Shown here one piece after another: positions 18,805 through 28,180 of a stretch of DNA of 64,000 bases (positions are counted from its first letter, which is position 1; every line of letters begins with the position of its first letter). This DNA comes from Pseudomonadota bacterium (GTDB lineage Bacteria; Pseudomonadota; Alphaproteobacteria; Rhizobiales; Devosiaceae), in assembly GCA_023391095.1 (NCBI GenBank), contig JAEWBN010000003.1, positions 62,001-126,000 on the forward strand. The letters run 5' to 3'. Made by a program: the position numbers and the translations under genes. The notes under the pieces were generated by a model, which saw only the letters and a list, made by a program, of their open reading frames with translations, did not search any database and was not told where the DNA came from.

Positions 18805-20778
18805 ATGTCCCACCGAGCAAGGCTTTTAGACTGGTTTGCCAAACCGCCGGACTCGGCGGAGCTGACACTCGCCCAGTGGGCAGCCGCCAGCCGGCAGGTC
18901 CCCTTGCTTTATTGCATGCTCGTGGCCAATTCGCTGATCCTGGCCTGGACGCATCGCGAGGTCGCTCCCGCCACGGTCAGCCTCTACATTCCCCTCGCTC
19001 TCACCCTGGTCTGCGCCTTCCGCACCCTGATGTGGTGGCGCCAACGCAACCTGGCGGTTTCCGTCGAAAAAGCCCGCCGCGGCCTGCGCGCCATGATCGG
19101 CATTGGCGGCCTGATGTCGCTGGGCTTTGCCTTCTGGAGCTTCTCGCTCTACCCCTATGGCGACGCCTATCTGCAATCGCAGATCGCCTTTTACATGGGC
19201 ATCACCACCATCGGATGCATGTTCTGCCTCATGCATGTGCGCACCGCAGCCCTGGTGGTCGGCCTCTGCTCCCTGGTCCCGTTCACCATCTTTTTCAGCG
19301 TCTCGGGCCAGGTCACCTTTATCGCCATCTGCATCAACATGGCGCTGGTCATTGCCGCCCTCCTGGTCATTCTCCTGACCAATTCGCGCGATTTTGCCGC
19401 TCTCGTCGCCTCTCGCACCGACATGGCCCGGCGCCAATTCGAAACCCAGGCGATCCTTGAGGAAAACCACCGCCTCGCCAATATCGACAGCCTCACCGGC
19501 CTGCCCAATCGCCGCAGCTTCGACCGGCAGCTGGCCGCCGCGCTGCATGAATCGGCGCAGTCCGGAGAGGCGATTGCCGTGGCCCTGCTCGATCTCGACC
19601 GGTTCAAGTCCATCAACGAGATTTTCGGCCTCCTGACCGGCGACAGGGTGCTGGTGGAAGTGGCGCGGCGTCTGGAAGCCCTCCGCCGGCCGGACATGTT
19701 CATCGCCCGGCTCGACAGCAACACCTTTGCGCTCCTGATGCATGGCAGTGCCGACGGCAACGCCCTCATGCGCTGGGGCGACATTCTTTGCCGTGCCATG
19801 CGGCAGCCGTTCGACCTGCCCGGAGCCGTCATCCGGCTCACCGTCTCCATCGGCTTTACCCAGTCGCGGCCGGGCGACCGCGCCGACCACGTCTTCGACC
19901 GGGCGGACTATGCGACGTCCGTGGCCAAGCGCGAGAACCGCGGTGGCTGCGTGGTGTATGGCGAGCACCATGACCGCGAGATCAGCAAGATCCGCCGCAT
20001 GGAGCATCTGCTGGAAACCGCTGATCTCGAGCGTGAAATCTACATCCTGCTGCAGCCGCAGTTCGACGTTTCGACCGGCATGACGACGGGCTTCGAGGCA
20101 CTGGCGCGCTGGCGCAGCCCCATTCTGGGGGAAGTCTCGCCGGGCGAGTTCATTCCCATGGCCGAGCGCACCGGCCAGATCTGCCGCATCACCCAGATGG
20201 TGCTCAAGAAGGCGCTGGAAGTGTCGGTCGACCTGCCCCGCCCGCTCCGCCTGTCGGTCAATCTTTCCGCCCATGACATCGGCTCCACCGCGGTCATCGA
20301 GCAGATCGTCGCCCAGGTCAGCCAGTTCGGCACGCCCTGCCGCATCGATTTCGAGATCACCGAGACTGCCGTCATGCACGATCTGCGACAGGCCAATCTT
20401 TCCCTTTTGGCCCTGCTCAATCTGGGCGCGCGCATTGCGCTGGACGATTTCGGCACCGGCCATTCGAGCCTCACCCATGTGCAGAAGCTGCCGCTTCACC
20501 GCATCAAGATCGACCGCTCCTTCGTGTCCGAGGTCACCGATGACGCGGCCAGCCGCGCCATCATCAAGACCATGATCGACCTCAGCCGCAATCTGGGCAT
20601 TTCCTGTGTGCTGGAAGGGATCGAGACCGAGGAACAGCTCGACGCGCTGGTCCTCCTGGGCGGTCACATCATGCAGGGCTACCTGTTTGGCCGGCCCATG
20701 CCTGTCGATGCCCTGCCCGAATACCTGGCGCGCGAAAAATCGCTGCGCAACATGGAAACCCGCGCCATCAGCGCGTGA
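18805..20778 (+). CDS. GGDEF (degenerate)-EAL protein with membrane sensor, probable c-di-GMP phosphodiesterase
   Basis: About five membrane helices (residues 30-200) are followed by a GGDEF-fold domain (about 225-390) and an EAL domain (about 400-645). The cyclase signature is lost: the usual G-G-D-E-F position reads L-D-S-N-T-F (residues 303-308). The EAL domain keeps its metal and catalytic residues: F-E-A-L-A-R-W, N-L-S, E-I-T-E-T, D-D-F-G-T-G, K-I-D and E-G-I-E-T-E. So the protein should hydrolyse, not make, c-di-GMP, possibly with GTP sensing by the dead cyclase domain. GAGG precedes ATG 18805. A C-rich hairpin follows the stop. Confidence 0.92.
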   Translation: MSHRARLLDWFAKPPDSAELTLAQWAAASRQVPLLYCMLVANSLILAWTHREVAPATVSLYIPLALTLVCAFRTLMWWRQRNLAVSVEKARRGLRAMIGIGGLMSLGFAFWSFSLYPYGDAYLQSQIAFYMGITTIGCMFCLMHVRTAALVVGLCSLVPFTIFFSVSGQVTFIAICINMALVIAALLVILLTNSRDFAALVASRTDMARRQFETQAILEENHRLANIDSLTGLPNRRSFDRQLAAALHESAQSGEAIAVALLDLDRFKSINEIFGLLTGDRVLVEVARRLEALRRPDMFIARLDSNTFALLMHGSADGNALMRWGDILCRAMRQPFDLPGAVIRLTVSIGFTQSRPGDRADHVFDRADYATSVAKRENRGGCVVYGEHHDREISKIRRMEHLLETADLEREIYILLQPQFDVSTGMTTGFEALARWRSPILGEVSPGEFIPMAERTGQICRITQMVLKKALEVSVDLPRPLRLSVNLSAHDIGSTAVIEQIVAQVSQFGTPCRIDFEITETAVMHDLRQANLSLLALLNLGARIALDDFGTGHSSLTHVQKLPLHRIKIDRSFVSEVTDDAASRAIIKTMIDLSRNLGISCVLEGIETEEQLDALVLLGGHIMQGYLFGRPMPVDALPEYLAREKSLRNMETRAISA

Positions 20779-20786
20779 ACGGGAAA

Positions 20787-20810
20787 GGGGCGGAACTCTT
20801 GTCCCGCCCC
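20787..20810. terminator. possible terminator between convergent genes
   Basis: GGGGCGG and CCGCCCC can pair across a ten-base loop, between the GGDEF-EAL gene and the convergent ABC transporter gene. There is no good T tract on the plus strand. Confidence 0.4.
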
Positions 20811-20823
20811 CCCCTAAAACGGC

Positions 20824-22683
20824 CTAGCTGGCAGCTGCGTCGAGGTCGAGGAACCCGCCCGACTGGCGTTGCCAGAGCATGGCATAGTGCCCGCCTGAGG
20901 CCAGGAGCTGGGCATGGCTGCCCTCTTCCACGATGCGCCCCTTCTCCAGCACCACCAGGCGGTCCATGGCCGCAATGGTGGACAGCCGGTGGGCGATGGC
21001 GATCACCGTCTTGCCCTGCATCAGGTGCGTCAGCTGTTCCTGGATCGCCGCCTCGACCTCTGAATCGAGGGCTGAAGTGGCTTCGTCCAGCACCAGGATC
21101 GGGGCATTCTTGAGCAGCACCCGGGCGATGGCCACGCGCTGACGCTGCCCGCCCGAGAGCTTGACGCCCCGCTCGCCCACATGGGCGTCATAGCCCTTGC
21201 GGCCCTGCGGGTCCGAGAGGCCCATGATGACGTCATGCACGTTGGCCTGGATGGCCGCCTCGATCATCGCCTCGTCACTGGCGTCATGCCGCCCGTATTT
21301 GAGGTTCTCCCGCACCGAGCGATGCAGGAGCGAAGTGTCCTGGCTGACCAGTCCGATGGCCGCGCGCAGGCTTTCCTGCGTGACATCGCGCACATCCTGC
21401 CCATCGATCCGGATCGAGCCCTCCTGCACGTCGAACATGCGCAGGGCCAGGTTGACCAGCGTCGACTTGCCCGAACCCGAGCGCCCGACCAGCCCGATCT
21501 TCTCGCCCGGCTTGATGGAGAGGCTGAACTGGTCGATGACCGCCCCCTCCTTGCCGCGCCAGTAGTTGAAGCTGACCCCGTCATAGTCGAGCCCGCCTGC
21601 CGTCACCGCCAGCGGCTTTGCGCCCGGCGCATCGAGCTGGGTCAGCGGCTGGGCAATGGTGTCCATCGAATCCCGCGTCGTGCCGATCTGGCGGAAGATG
21701 TTGGAGCCGATCTCGAGGATCCAGCCGCTCATGTTCATGATCTGCAGCGCAAACGGGATCGCCGTCGCCACCGCCGCGGCGCTCAGCACGCCATTGTTCC
21801 AGCCGGTCAGCGCCAGCCAGGTCACCGACACCACGAGCCCCGCATTAAGCAGGAACAGCACCGACCACATATAGGTAAAGACCCGCATGAGTTTGCGGAA
21901 CTCGATGGCGTGGTCCATCACGCTGTCGGCGACATACTTGTCCTCATGCCCGCCAGTGGCGAAGGTCTTGATGGTCTGGATATTGGTGTAGCTGTCCACG
22001 ATCCGGCCCGTCATCACCGACTTGGCTTCCGAAAGCGTCTCGGAATAGCGGGCGATGAGCGGCATGGTGATGGTGAAGAGGATCGCATAGAGCAGCAGCC
22101 ACACCCCGATCGGTACCAGCAGCACAGGGTCGAGCCCGGCCAGCACGACGATGGCCACGACGACGAAGATCGCCGCATACCAGGCTGCGTCGATGGTGAG
22201 GTTCACCCCGATCTCGATGGCCTCGCCGGCCTGGATCACCTTGTTGGCGATGCGCCCGGCAAAGTCGTTCTGAAAGAAGGTCCAGCTCTGGCGGATGACA
22301 TGCCAATGGCTCTGCCAGCGGATGAGATCGACCAGATTTGGGACGATGCCGTGGTTGCGGATCAGCGTGTCCAGAAGAAAGGTCAGCGGCCGCACCAGCA
22401 CGACGACGAACACCATCCAGAGCAGCGTCGTGCTGTGCTGGTCGAAGATGTCGCCTGGATTGGTGGTGGCCAGCATGCCGACCACAAGGCCGACAAAAAC
22501 AGGCATCAGCGCATCGGCAACCGAGCCGATGGCCACGAGAATGAAGCGGAGAATGAAAGCGCCCCGGAACTAGCCGACGAAATAGCCAACAAAGGCCTTG
22601 AGACCCATCGGCGGCTGGCGGTTTTCGGCCAGGGCAACGGGTGAGTAGAGATTGTCGAAGAAATCGACGACGCGGTTGAACAT
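20824..22683 (-). pseudogene. ABC exporter (fused permease/ATPase) interrupted by an in-frame TAG
   Basis: The frame opens at ATG 22683 (M-F-N-R-V-V-D-F-F-D), reads 37 codons, meets TAG at 22570-22572, and continues in the same frame without other stops to 20824. Downstream of the stop it is a complete half-exporter: about six membrane helices, then an ATPase domain with Walker A G-R-S-G-S-G-K-S-T-L, signature L-S-G-G-Q-R-Q-R and Walker B I-L-V-L-D-E-A-T-S. CAG (Gln) to TAG is a one-base change and would explain it. A GTG at 22536 could restart translation, giving 570 residues without the N-terminal helix start. It is a paralogue of the neighbouring exporter and may have formed a heterodimer with it. 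Confidence 0.8.
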
Positions 22684-22851
22684 AGTTCTGCTCTTATGTG
22701 AGCCGCGCCTGACGCTTTGGTTTTTCGGGCGATCAGGTTCGGTGACGGTCGATGGGTTTTGGCTGTTTGGAGGCTGCACTGTCCGGATTGCCTCTATCCA
22801 TGAACTTGATGATGTCACCCATCGGGGATCTCCTCGGTTTGGTTGCTGTTT

Positions 22852-22981
22852 CACCTCTCCCTCTGGGGGAGAGGTCGGATCGCTCTTGCGAGCCGGGTGA
22901 GGGGGCCTTGGCCCCACGAGGTTGCTGAAGGCCCCCTCACCCGATGCTGCGCATCGACCTCTCCCCCGAAGGGAGAGGTAA
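22852..22981. repeat. inverted pair of short palindromic repeats
   Basis: The left unit (22852-22909) begins CACCTCTCCCTCTGGGGGAG and ends with CGGGTGAGGGGGCCTT. The right unit (22928-22981) is the same in reverse orientation. Each unit contains its own small hairpin. The pair fills most of the 307-base spacer between the two ABC exporter genes; a third unit lies at 60285-60334. Confidence 0.85.
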
Positions 22982-22990
22982 GTCCTTGCC

Positions 22991-24841
22991 CTACTCCGCC
23001 GCTTCCTCGTCCTGGTCGGCGTCGATGAAGCCGCCGGACTGGCGGTGCCAGAGCTGGCTATAGATGCCGCCCGTATCGACCAGTTCGGCATGCGTGCCGG
23101 TCTCGATGACCTTGCCCTTATCCAGCACCACGAGCCGGTCCATCATGGCGATGGTCGAGAGGCGATGGGCGATGGCGATCACCGTCTTGCCGTCCATCAG
23201 CATGTGGAGCTGGCCCTGGATGGCCGCTTCGACCTCGGAGTCGAGCGCGGAAGTGGCCTCGTCCAACACCAGGATGGGCGCATTCTTGAGCAGCACGCGG
23301 GCAATGGCAATACGCTGACGCTGCCCGCCCGAGAGCTTGACGCCCCGCTCGCCCACATGGGCATCGAAGCCCTTGCGACCCTGCAGGTCGCTCAGCCCCT
23401 CGATGAAATCCGTTGCCTCGGCCAGTTCGGCAGCGCGGCGCATCATTTCCTCGGTCGCGTCTGGGCGGCCATAGATGATGTTGTCGCGCACCGAGCGGTG
23501 CAGGAGCGACGTATCCTGCGTCACCACGCCGATATTTGCCCTGAGGCTATCCTGCGTGACCTTGGCGATGTCGTGCCCGTCGAGCAGGATGCGTCCGTCC
23601 GCCCGGTCGTAGAAGCGCAGCAGCAGGTTGACGAGGGTCGATTTGCCCGCCCCCGACCGCCCCACGAGGCCGATCTTCTCTCCCGGCTTGATGTGGAGGT
23701 TGAGGTTGTCGATCACCCCACCCTTCTTGCCGTAGTGGAACGAAACATTTTCGAACTTGATGTCGCCCTGCACCACCGGCAGCGGCTTGGCATCGGGAAC
23801 GTCCGAGACCACGCGCGACACCGACAGCGAGGAAATGCCGTCCCGTACCGTGCCGATATTCTCGAACAGCGAGGACATTTCCCACATGACCCACTGGCTC
23901 ATGCCCTGGAAGCGCATCACGAGGCCTAGCGAAACAGCCAGCGAACCGGGGCTCATCAGCCCCTGCATCCAGAGCCATACGCCGGTGCCGCCGACAGCGG
24001 CGAGCAGCAGCGAGTTCGACCACAGAACCAGCGTATTGAGCACGGTAAAGAGCCGCATCTGCCGGTAGGCAGTGTCGAGAAACTCGTCCATGGCCTCCTT
24101 GGCGTACTTCTCTTCCCGGTTGGAATGGCTGAAGAGCTTGACGGTGGCGATGTTGGTATAGCTGTCCACGATGCGGCCGGTCATCATCGAGCGGGCATCG
24201 GCCTGTTCCTGGGAAATCTTGCCCATGCGCGGGATGAAGTAGAACATCATCCCCACATAGGCGACGAGCCAGATCAGGAACGGGATGGTCAGCCGCCAGT
24301 CCGAGGCCGCCACCAGCACCACAGCGCCGGTGAAATAGACGACCACATAGACCAGCATGTCGAGCAGCTTCATCACCACTTCGCGCACCGCGAGCGATGT
24401 CTGCATCAGCTTGGCGCCGATGCGGCCGGCAAACTCGTCCTGGAAAAAGCTCATCGACTGGCGGATGAGATAGCGATGGCTCATCCAGCGAATGCGCTGG
24501 GGGAAGTTGCCCAGAAGTGTCTGGTGCATGACCACCGTCGAAAGCAGCGCGCAGAGGGGCAGGAAGACCACCACAACCGCGCCCATAAGCCAGAGCTTCC
24601 AGCCGTCGGTCTGCATGAAGGTAGCCGGATCGGCGTCTGCCAGCCAGTTCACCACATCGCCGATGAAACCGAAGACGATGATTTCCCCGATTGCCACCAC
24701 CGCAGCGGCAACAGCCATCAGCGCCAGCCAGCGCTTAGCGCCGTGGCTATAGTGCAGGCAAAAAGCAACCAGGCCCTTGGGCGGCTCGACCGGTTCGTCC
24801 TTGGGATAGGGGTCCAGTCTTTTTTCAAACCAGCGCAGCAT
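22991..24841 (-). CDS. ABC exporter, fused permease and ATPase
   Basis: This intact 616-residue half-transporter has a transmembrane domain with six helices (about residues 35-330) and an ATP-binding domain (about 360-600) with Walker A G-R-S-G-A-G-K-S-T-L, a Q-loop, L-S-G-G-Q-R-Q-R and I-L-V-L-D-E-A-T-S-A-L-D. Half-exporters dimerise and pump lipids, drugs or peptides outward; substrate unknown. It lies upstream of the TAG-interrupted paralogue on the same strand, sharing nearly the same ATPase sequence, so the two were probably built as a heterodimeric pump by tandem duplication. Confidence 0.92.
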   Translation of the reverse strand: MLRWFEKRLDPYPKDEPVEPPKGLVAFCLHYSHGAKRWLALMAVAAAVVAIGEIIVFGFIGDVVNWLADADPATFMQTDGWKLWLMGAVVVVFLPLCALLSTVVMHQTLLGNFPQRIRWMSHRYLIRQSMSFFQDEFAGRIGAKLMQTSLAVREVVMKLLDMLVYVVVYFTGAVVLVAASDWRLTIPFLIWLVAYVGMMFYFIPRMGKISQEQADARSMMTGRIVDSYTNIATVKLFSHSNREEKYAKEAMDEFLDTAYRQMRLFTVLNTLVLWSNSLLLAAVGGTGVWLWMQGLMSPGSLAVSLGLVMRFQGMSQWVMWEMSSLFENIGTVRDGISSLSVSRVVSDVPDAKPLPVVQGDIKFENVSFHYGKKGGVIDNLNLHIKPGEKIGLVGRSGAGKSTLVNLLLRFYDRADGRILLDGHDIAKVTQDSLRANIGVVTQDTSLLHRSVRDNIIYGRPDATEEMMRRAAELAEATDFIEGLSDLQGRKGFDAHVGERGVKLSGGQRQRIAIARVLLKNAPILVLDEATSALDSEVEAAIQGQLHMLMDGKTVIAIAHRLSTIAMMDRLVVLDKGKVIETGTHAELVDTGGIYSQLWHRQSGGFIDADQDEEAAE

Positions 24842-25247
24842 TTATTCAAACCATTCTTTTCAAGCGCGGCCCAGCGCAATCCAAAGCATTGCGACCCCGG
24901 CATGGGCCGGGTCAGGCGTGATGGGCCGACGGCTGACGTCCGTACGGAAATTTCGGAACCGGCGCTCGTGTCAGTCCTGCGGACAGAGGAGCGGCGTGCA
25001 GGCAGCCGCGCAGCCCTCCCTCCCAAATGCCGACGCAATTGCGGCAAAGAGTGTGCTGTGCAGCCGATAGCCGCACAGAATACACGACTATCCGGAGTCG
25101 CCTGTAACCGAAGCGCCACAGCTTGGGATCGATCAACGAAACGTGACGATCCCCACGCATGGCCAGGGGCCAAGTCGACACCGGACATGACACGCCTCGC
25201 CAGACATGGCACCACTGACCGCAGAACGCTTTGCCATTGGACCCTTC
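24842..25247. other. intergenic spacer, about 400 bases
   Basis: This divergent spacer between the ABC exporter and pepN must hold both promoters. I see no convincing gene in it. An imperfect palindrome (GACCCCGGC-ATG-GGCCGGGTC, 24893-24913) resembles the short palindromic repeats found elsewhere in such genomes. Confidence 0.5.
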
Positions 25248-27884
25248 ATGCGCACCGACACCGAACAGACCATCTATCTCAAGGACTATGCCCCGACCCC
25301 CTACAGGATCGTGTCAGTAGACCTCGATTTCCGGATTCTGGAGGACGCGACCCGCGTCCGGGCGCAACTGACCATCGAGCCACGCGAAGACACGGCGCCG
25401 GGGACGCCCCTCGTGCTGGACGGTGATGACCTCAAGCTCGACAGCATCGCCATCGATGGCGCCCCGCTCGTGCTCTCGTCCTATCTGGCCGAGGCCAACA
25501 GCCTGACCCTGGTCGAGCCGCCGCATCGCCGCTTCGTCCTCGATACCGAGGTGACGCTCGATCCGGCCGCCAACACCAAGCTCATGGGCCTTTACCGCTC
25601 CAGCGGCACCTGGTGCACGCAATGCGAGCCGGAAGGCTTCCGCCGCATCACCTATTACCTCGATCGGCCCGACATTCTTGCCCCGTTCAAGGTCCGCATC
25701 ACCGCGCCGCTGGCCGTGGCGCCCGTGCTTCTGGCCAATGGCAATCTGGTGGACCGCGGCGATGCCGGGGACGGCATGCACTATGCCGTCTGGGAAGACC
25801 CCTTCCCCAAGCCGGCCTACCTCTTCGCCCTCGTTGCCGGCGATCTCGGCTCGATCACCGACACCTTCACCACCATGAGCGGCCGCAAGGTCGACCTGGC
25901 GATCTATTGCACCCATGGCAAGGAAGCCGAATGCCATCACGCCATGGACAGCCTCAAGCGCTCCATGGCCTGGGACGAGCGCCGCTTCGGCCGTGAATAC
26001 GATCTCGACGTCTTCAACATCGTGGCCGTCAGCGACTTCAATTTCGGGGCGATGGAGAACAAGGGCCTCAATATCTTCAATGACAAGCTGGTCTTCGCGC
26101 AGCCCGAAACGGCCACCGACGCCAACTACCACTCCATCGAGCGCGTGATCGCGCACGAATACTTCCACAACTGGACCGGCAACCGCATCACCTGCCGCGA
26201 CTGGTTCCAGCTCTGCCTCAAGGAAGGCCTCACCGTTTATCGCGACCAGGAATTTTCTTCGGACGAGCATAGCCGACCGGTGCAGCGCATCCACGACGTG
26301 CAGAACTTGCGCACCAACCAGTTCCCCGAGGATGGCGGCCCCCTCGCCCATCCGCCAAGGCCCGACCATTATCGCGAGATCAACAACTTCTATACGACCA
26401 CGGTCTACGAAAAGGGCTCCGAGGTCGTGCGCATGCTGGCAACGCTTCTGGGCGAGACCGGCTTCCGCAAGGGCATGGATCTCTATTTCCAGCGGCATGA
26501 TGGCGAGGCCACCACGATCGAAGCCTTCATCAAGGTCTTCGAGGATGCCACCGGCACCGATCTCTCCCAGTTCATCACCTGGTATCTGCAGGCCGGCACC
26601 CCGCAGGTCACCGTCTCGGACAACTATGACGCCGCGACGCAGACCTATTCGCTCACCATGACGCAGTCGGTTGCCCCGACCCCGGGACAGCCGGACAAAA
26701 AGCCACTGCTCATTCCGGTCCGCTTCGGCCTTATCGGCCCCAATGGCAGCCCCATGGGCTGGAGCGCTGTATCGGGCGGCACCGTCAGGGACGACCTCAT
26801 CCTCCTCGACAAGGACACCGTGACCCTCACCTTCTCCGGCGTTGCGAACAGGCCGGTGCCCTCGCTGTTCCGCGGCTTCTCGGCCCCGGTCAAGCTCAGC
26901 TCGGGCCTCAGCCAGGATGACCTGCTCTTCCTGGCTCGCCATGACAGCGACCCGTTCAATCGCTGGGACGCCCTGCAGACGGTTTCGACCAGCCTGCTCT
27001 CCAATGCAGCGAAGGGCCAGCGCTGGTCCGATACCGATGTGGACGCACTGCGTCAGGCTCTGATCGATACCCTCGATAATCCCGAGCTCGATCCCGCCTT
27101 CAAGGCGCAGGCCATCGGCTTGCCGGGCGAAATGGCTGTAGCCCGCCATCTCGGCAGCAATGTCGATTCGGACGCCGTCGCCGCGGCGCGGCACGACCTG
27201 CTGACCGCGCTTGTCGGCCCCATCGCGGGCAAGCTCGAAGCGCTCTACGCCTCCCTCGCCTCCGCCGCGCCCTATAGTCCGGATGCCGCGCAGGCCGGGC
27301 AACGCGCGCTCCGCAATGGCCTGCTGCAACTTCTGGTTGCCGGATCGGACCGGGGCGATGCGCTTGCCACCCAGCAATATCAGTCGGCCACCAACATGAC
27401 CGACCGCTATTCGGCCATGGCCATTGCCGCCCATTACTGGGCACCCGGCGCACAGGCGCTGCTCGGCGACTTCCGCACCCGCTTTGCCGGCGATCCGCTG
27501 GTCTTCGACAAGTGGCTCACCGCGTCCGCGCAGGCGCCCGATGACGGCGTGATCGAAAGGATGCGTGCCATCCTTGCAGCGCCGGATTTCCCGCGCACCA
27601 ATCCCAACCGCCTGCGCTCGCTGCTCGGTGCTTTCGTGATGAGCAATCCGGTCCAGTTCACCCGCGCCGATGGTGCCGGCTTCCGCTTCATCACCGAAGC
27701 GGTTGCCGCCATCGACAAGGTCAACCCGCAGGTTGCCTCCCGCATCCTCACCGGCTTCCGCATCCTGCCCATTCTGGAAGCCAGCCGTCAGCAGGCGGGC
27801 AAGGCAGCGCTCGAAGCGCTCAAGTCGCAGCACACGCTCAGCCGCAATGTCGGGGAAATTCTCGACCGGATTCTCGCCGGCTGA
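25248..27884 (+). CDS. pepN: aminopeptidase N
   Basis: This M1-family zinc aminopeptidase of 878 residues removes N-terminal residues from peptides in the cytoplasm. The exopeptidase motif G-A-M-E-N is at 267-271, the zinc site H-E-Y-F-H at 303-307, and the third ligand Glu at about 326. This numbering is close to that of E. coli PepN and supports the start at ATG 25248 rather than an in-frame ATG 14 codons upstream. The C-terminal half (about 440-878) is the Ig-like and helical-repeat part typical of bacterial PepN. It stands alone. Confidence 0.96.
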   Translation: MRTDTEQTIYLKDYAPTPYRIVSVDLDFRILEDATRVRAQLTIEPREDTAPGTPLVLDGDDLKLDSIAIDGAPLVLSSYLAEANSLTLVEPPHRRFVLDTEVTLDPAANTKLMGLYRSSGTWCTQCEPEGFRRITYYLDRPDILAPFKVRITAPLAVAPVLLANGNLVDRGDAGDGMHYAVWEDPFPKPAYLFALVAGDLGSITDTFTTMSGRKVDLAIYCTHGKEAECHHAMDSLKRSMAWDERRFGREYDLDVFNIVAVSDFNFGAMENKGLNIFNDKLVFAQPETATDANYHSIERVIAHEYFHNWTGNRITCRDWFQLCLKEGLTVYRDQEFSSDEHSRPVQRIHDVQNLRTNQFPEDGGPLAHPPRPDHYREINNFYTTTVYEKGSEVVRMLATLLGETGFRKGMDLYFQRHDGEATTIEAFIKVFEDATGTDLSQFITWYLQAGTPQVTVSDNYDAATQTYSLTMTQSVAPTPGQPDKKPLLIPVRFGLIGPNGSPMGWSAVSGGTVRDDLILLDKDTVTLTFSGVANRPVPSLFRGFSAPVKLSSGLSQDDLLFLARHDSDPFNRWDALQTVSTSLLSNAAKGQRWSDTDVDALRQALIDTLDNPELDPAFKAQAIGLPGEMAVARHLGSNVDSDAVAAARHDLLTALVGPIAGKLEALYASLASAAPYSPDAAQAGQRALRNGLLQLLVAGSDRGDALATQQYQSATNMTDRYSAMAIAAHYWAPGAQALLGDFRTRFAGDPLVFDKWLTASAQAPDDGVIERMRAILAAPDFPRTNPNRLRSLLGAFVMSNPVQFTRADGAGFRFITEAVAAIDKVNPQVASRILTGFRILPILEASRQQAGKAALEALKSQHTLSRNVGEILDRILAG

Positions 27885-28180
27885 TCGCCATTTTAGCCGG
27901 AGGGTCGCATTAGCGGCTCTCCGGCACCCAATGACACGCTCAACGTCAACAGTCTGCCAACCAATTCGACCTGATTTCCACACTTGGCCAGGCCCAGCTT
28001 CAGGCGCCCGATTTTTGGAAGAATTTTTCTTCCCCGCTAAGTGATTCAGCCGACTCCGCTTTTTCCGACAGGCCTCAAAACCTCTCTCCCGAGCCTATGG
28101 ACATCTGCAGGCGAATTGATTCATACCTTGTTAACCGCTGGTTGGTTTGGGGCTAACCTCTTTTAATATCGGAGATTTTC
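27885..28180. other. intergenic spacer with promoter of the next histidine kinase
   Basis: There is no gene here. The last 60 bases are AT-richer than the surroundings and contain GTTAACC and a GGAG ribosome binding site ahead of ATG 28181. A CtrA-like half site is possible but the full two-half motif is not present. Confidence 0.4.

Noticed and set aside
20787..20810. Strong terminator after the GGDEF-EAL gene
   Set aside because: The GC stem is real but it lacks a T tract, so I list it only as possible.
22570..22572. Recoding of TAG as pyrrolysine or another amino acid
   Set aside because: No sign of such a system in the window and no structural context; a simple nonsense change or sequencing error is more likely.
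24912..25193. Small minus-strand frames in the pepN upstream spacer
   Set aside because: No ribosome binding site, unusual composition and no family resemblance; the region more likely carries promoters.
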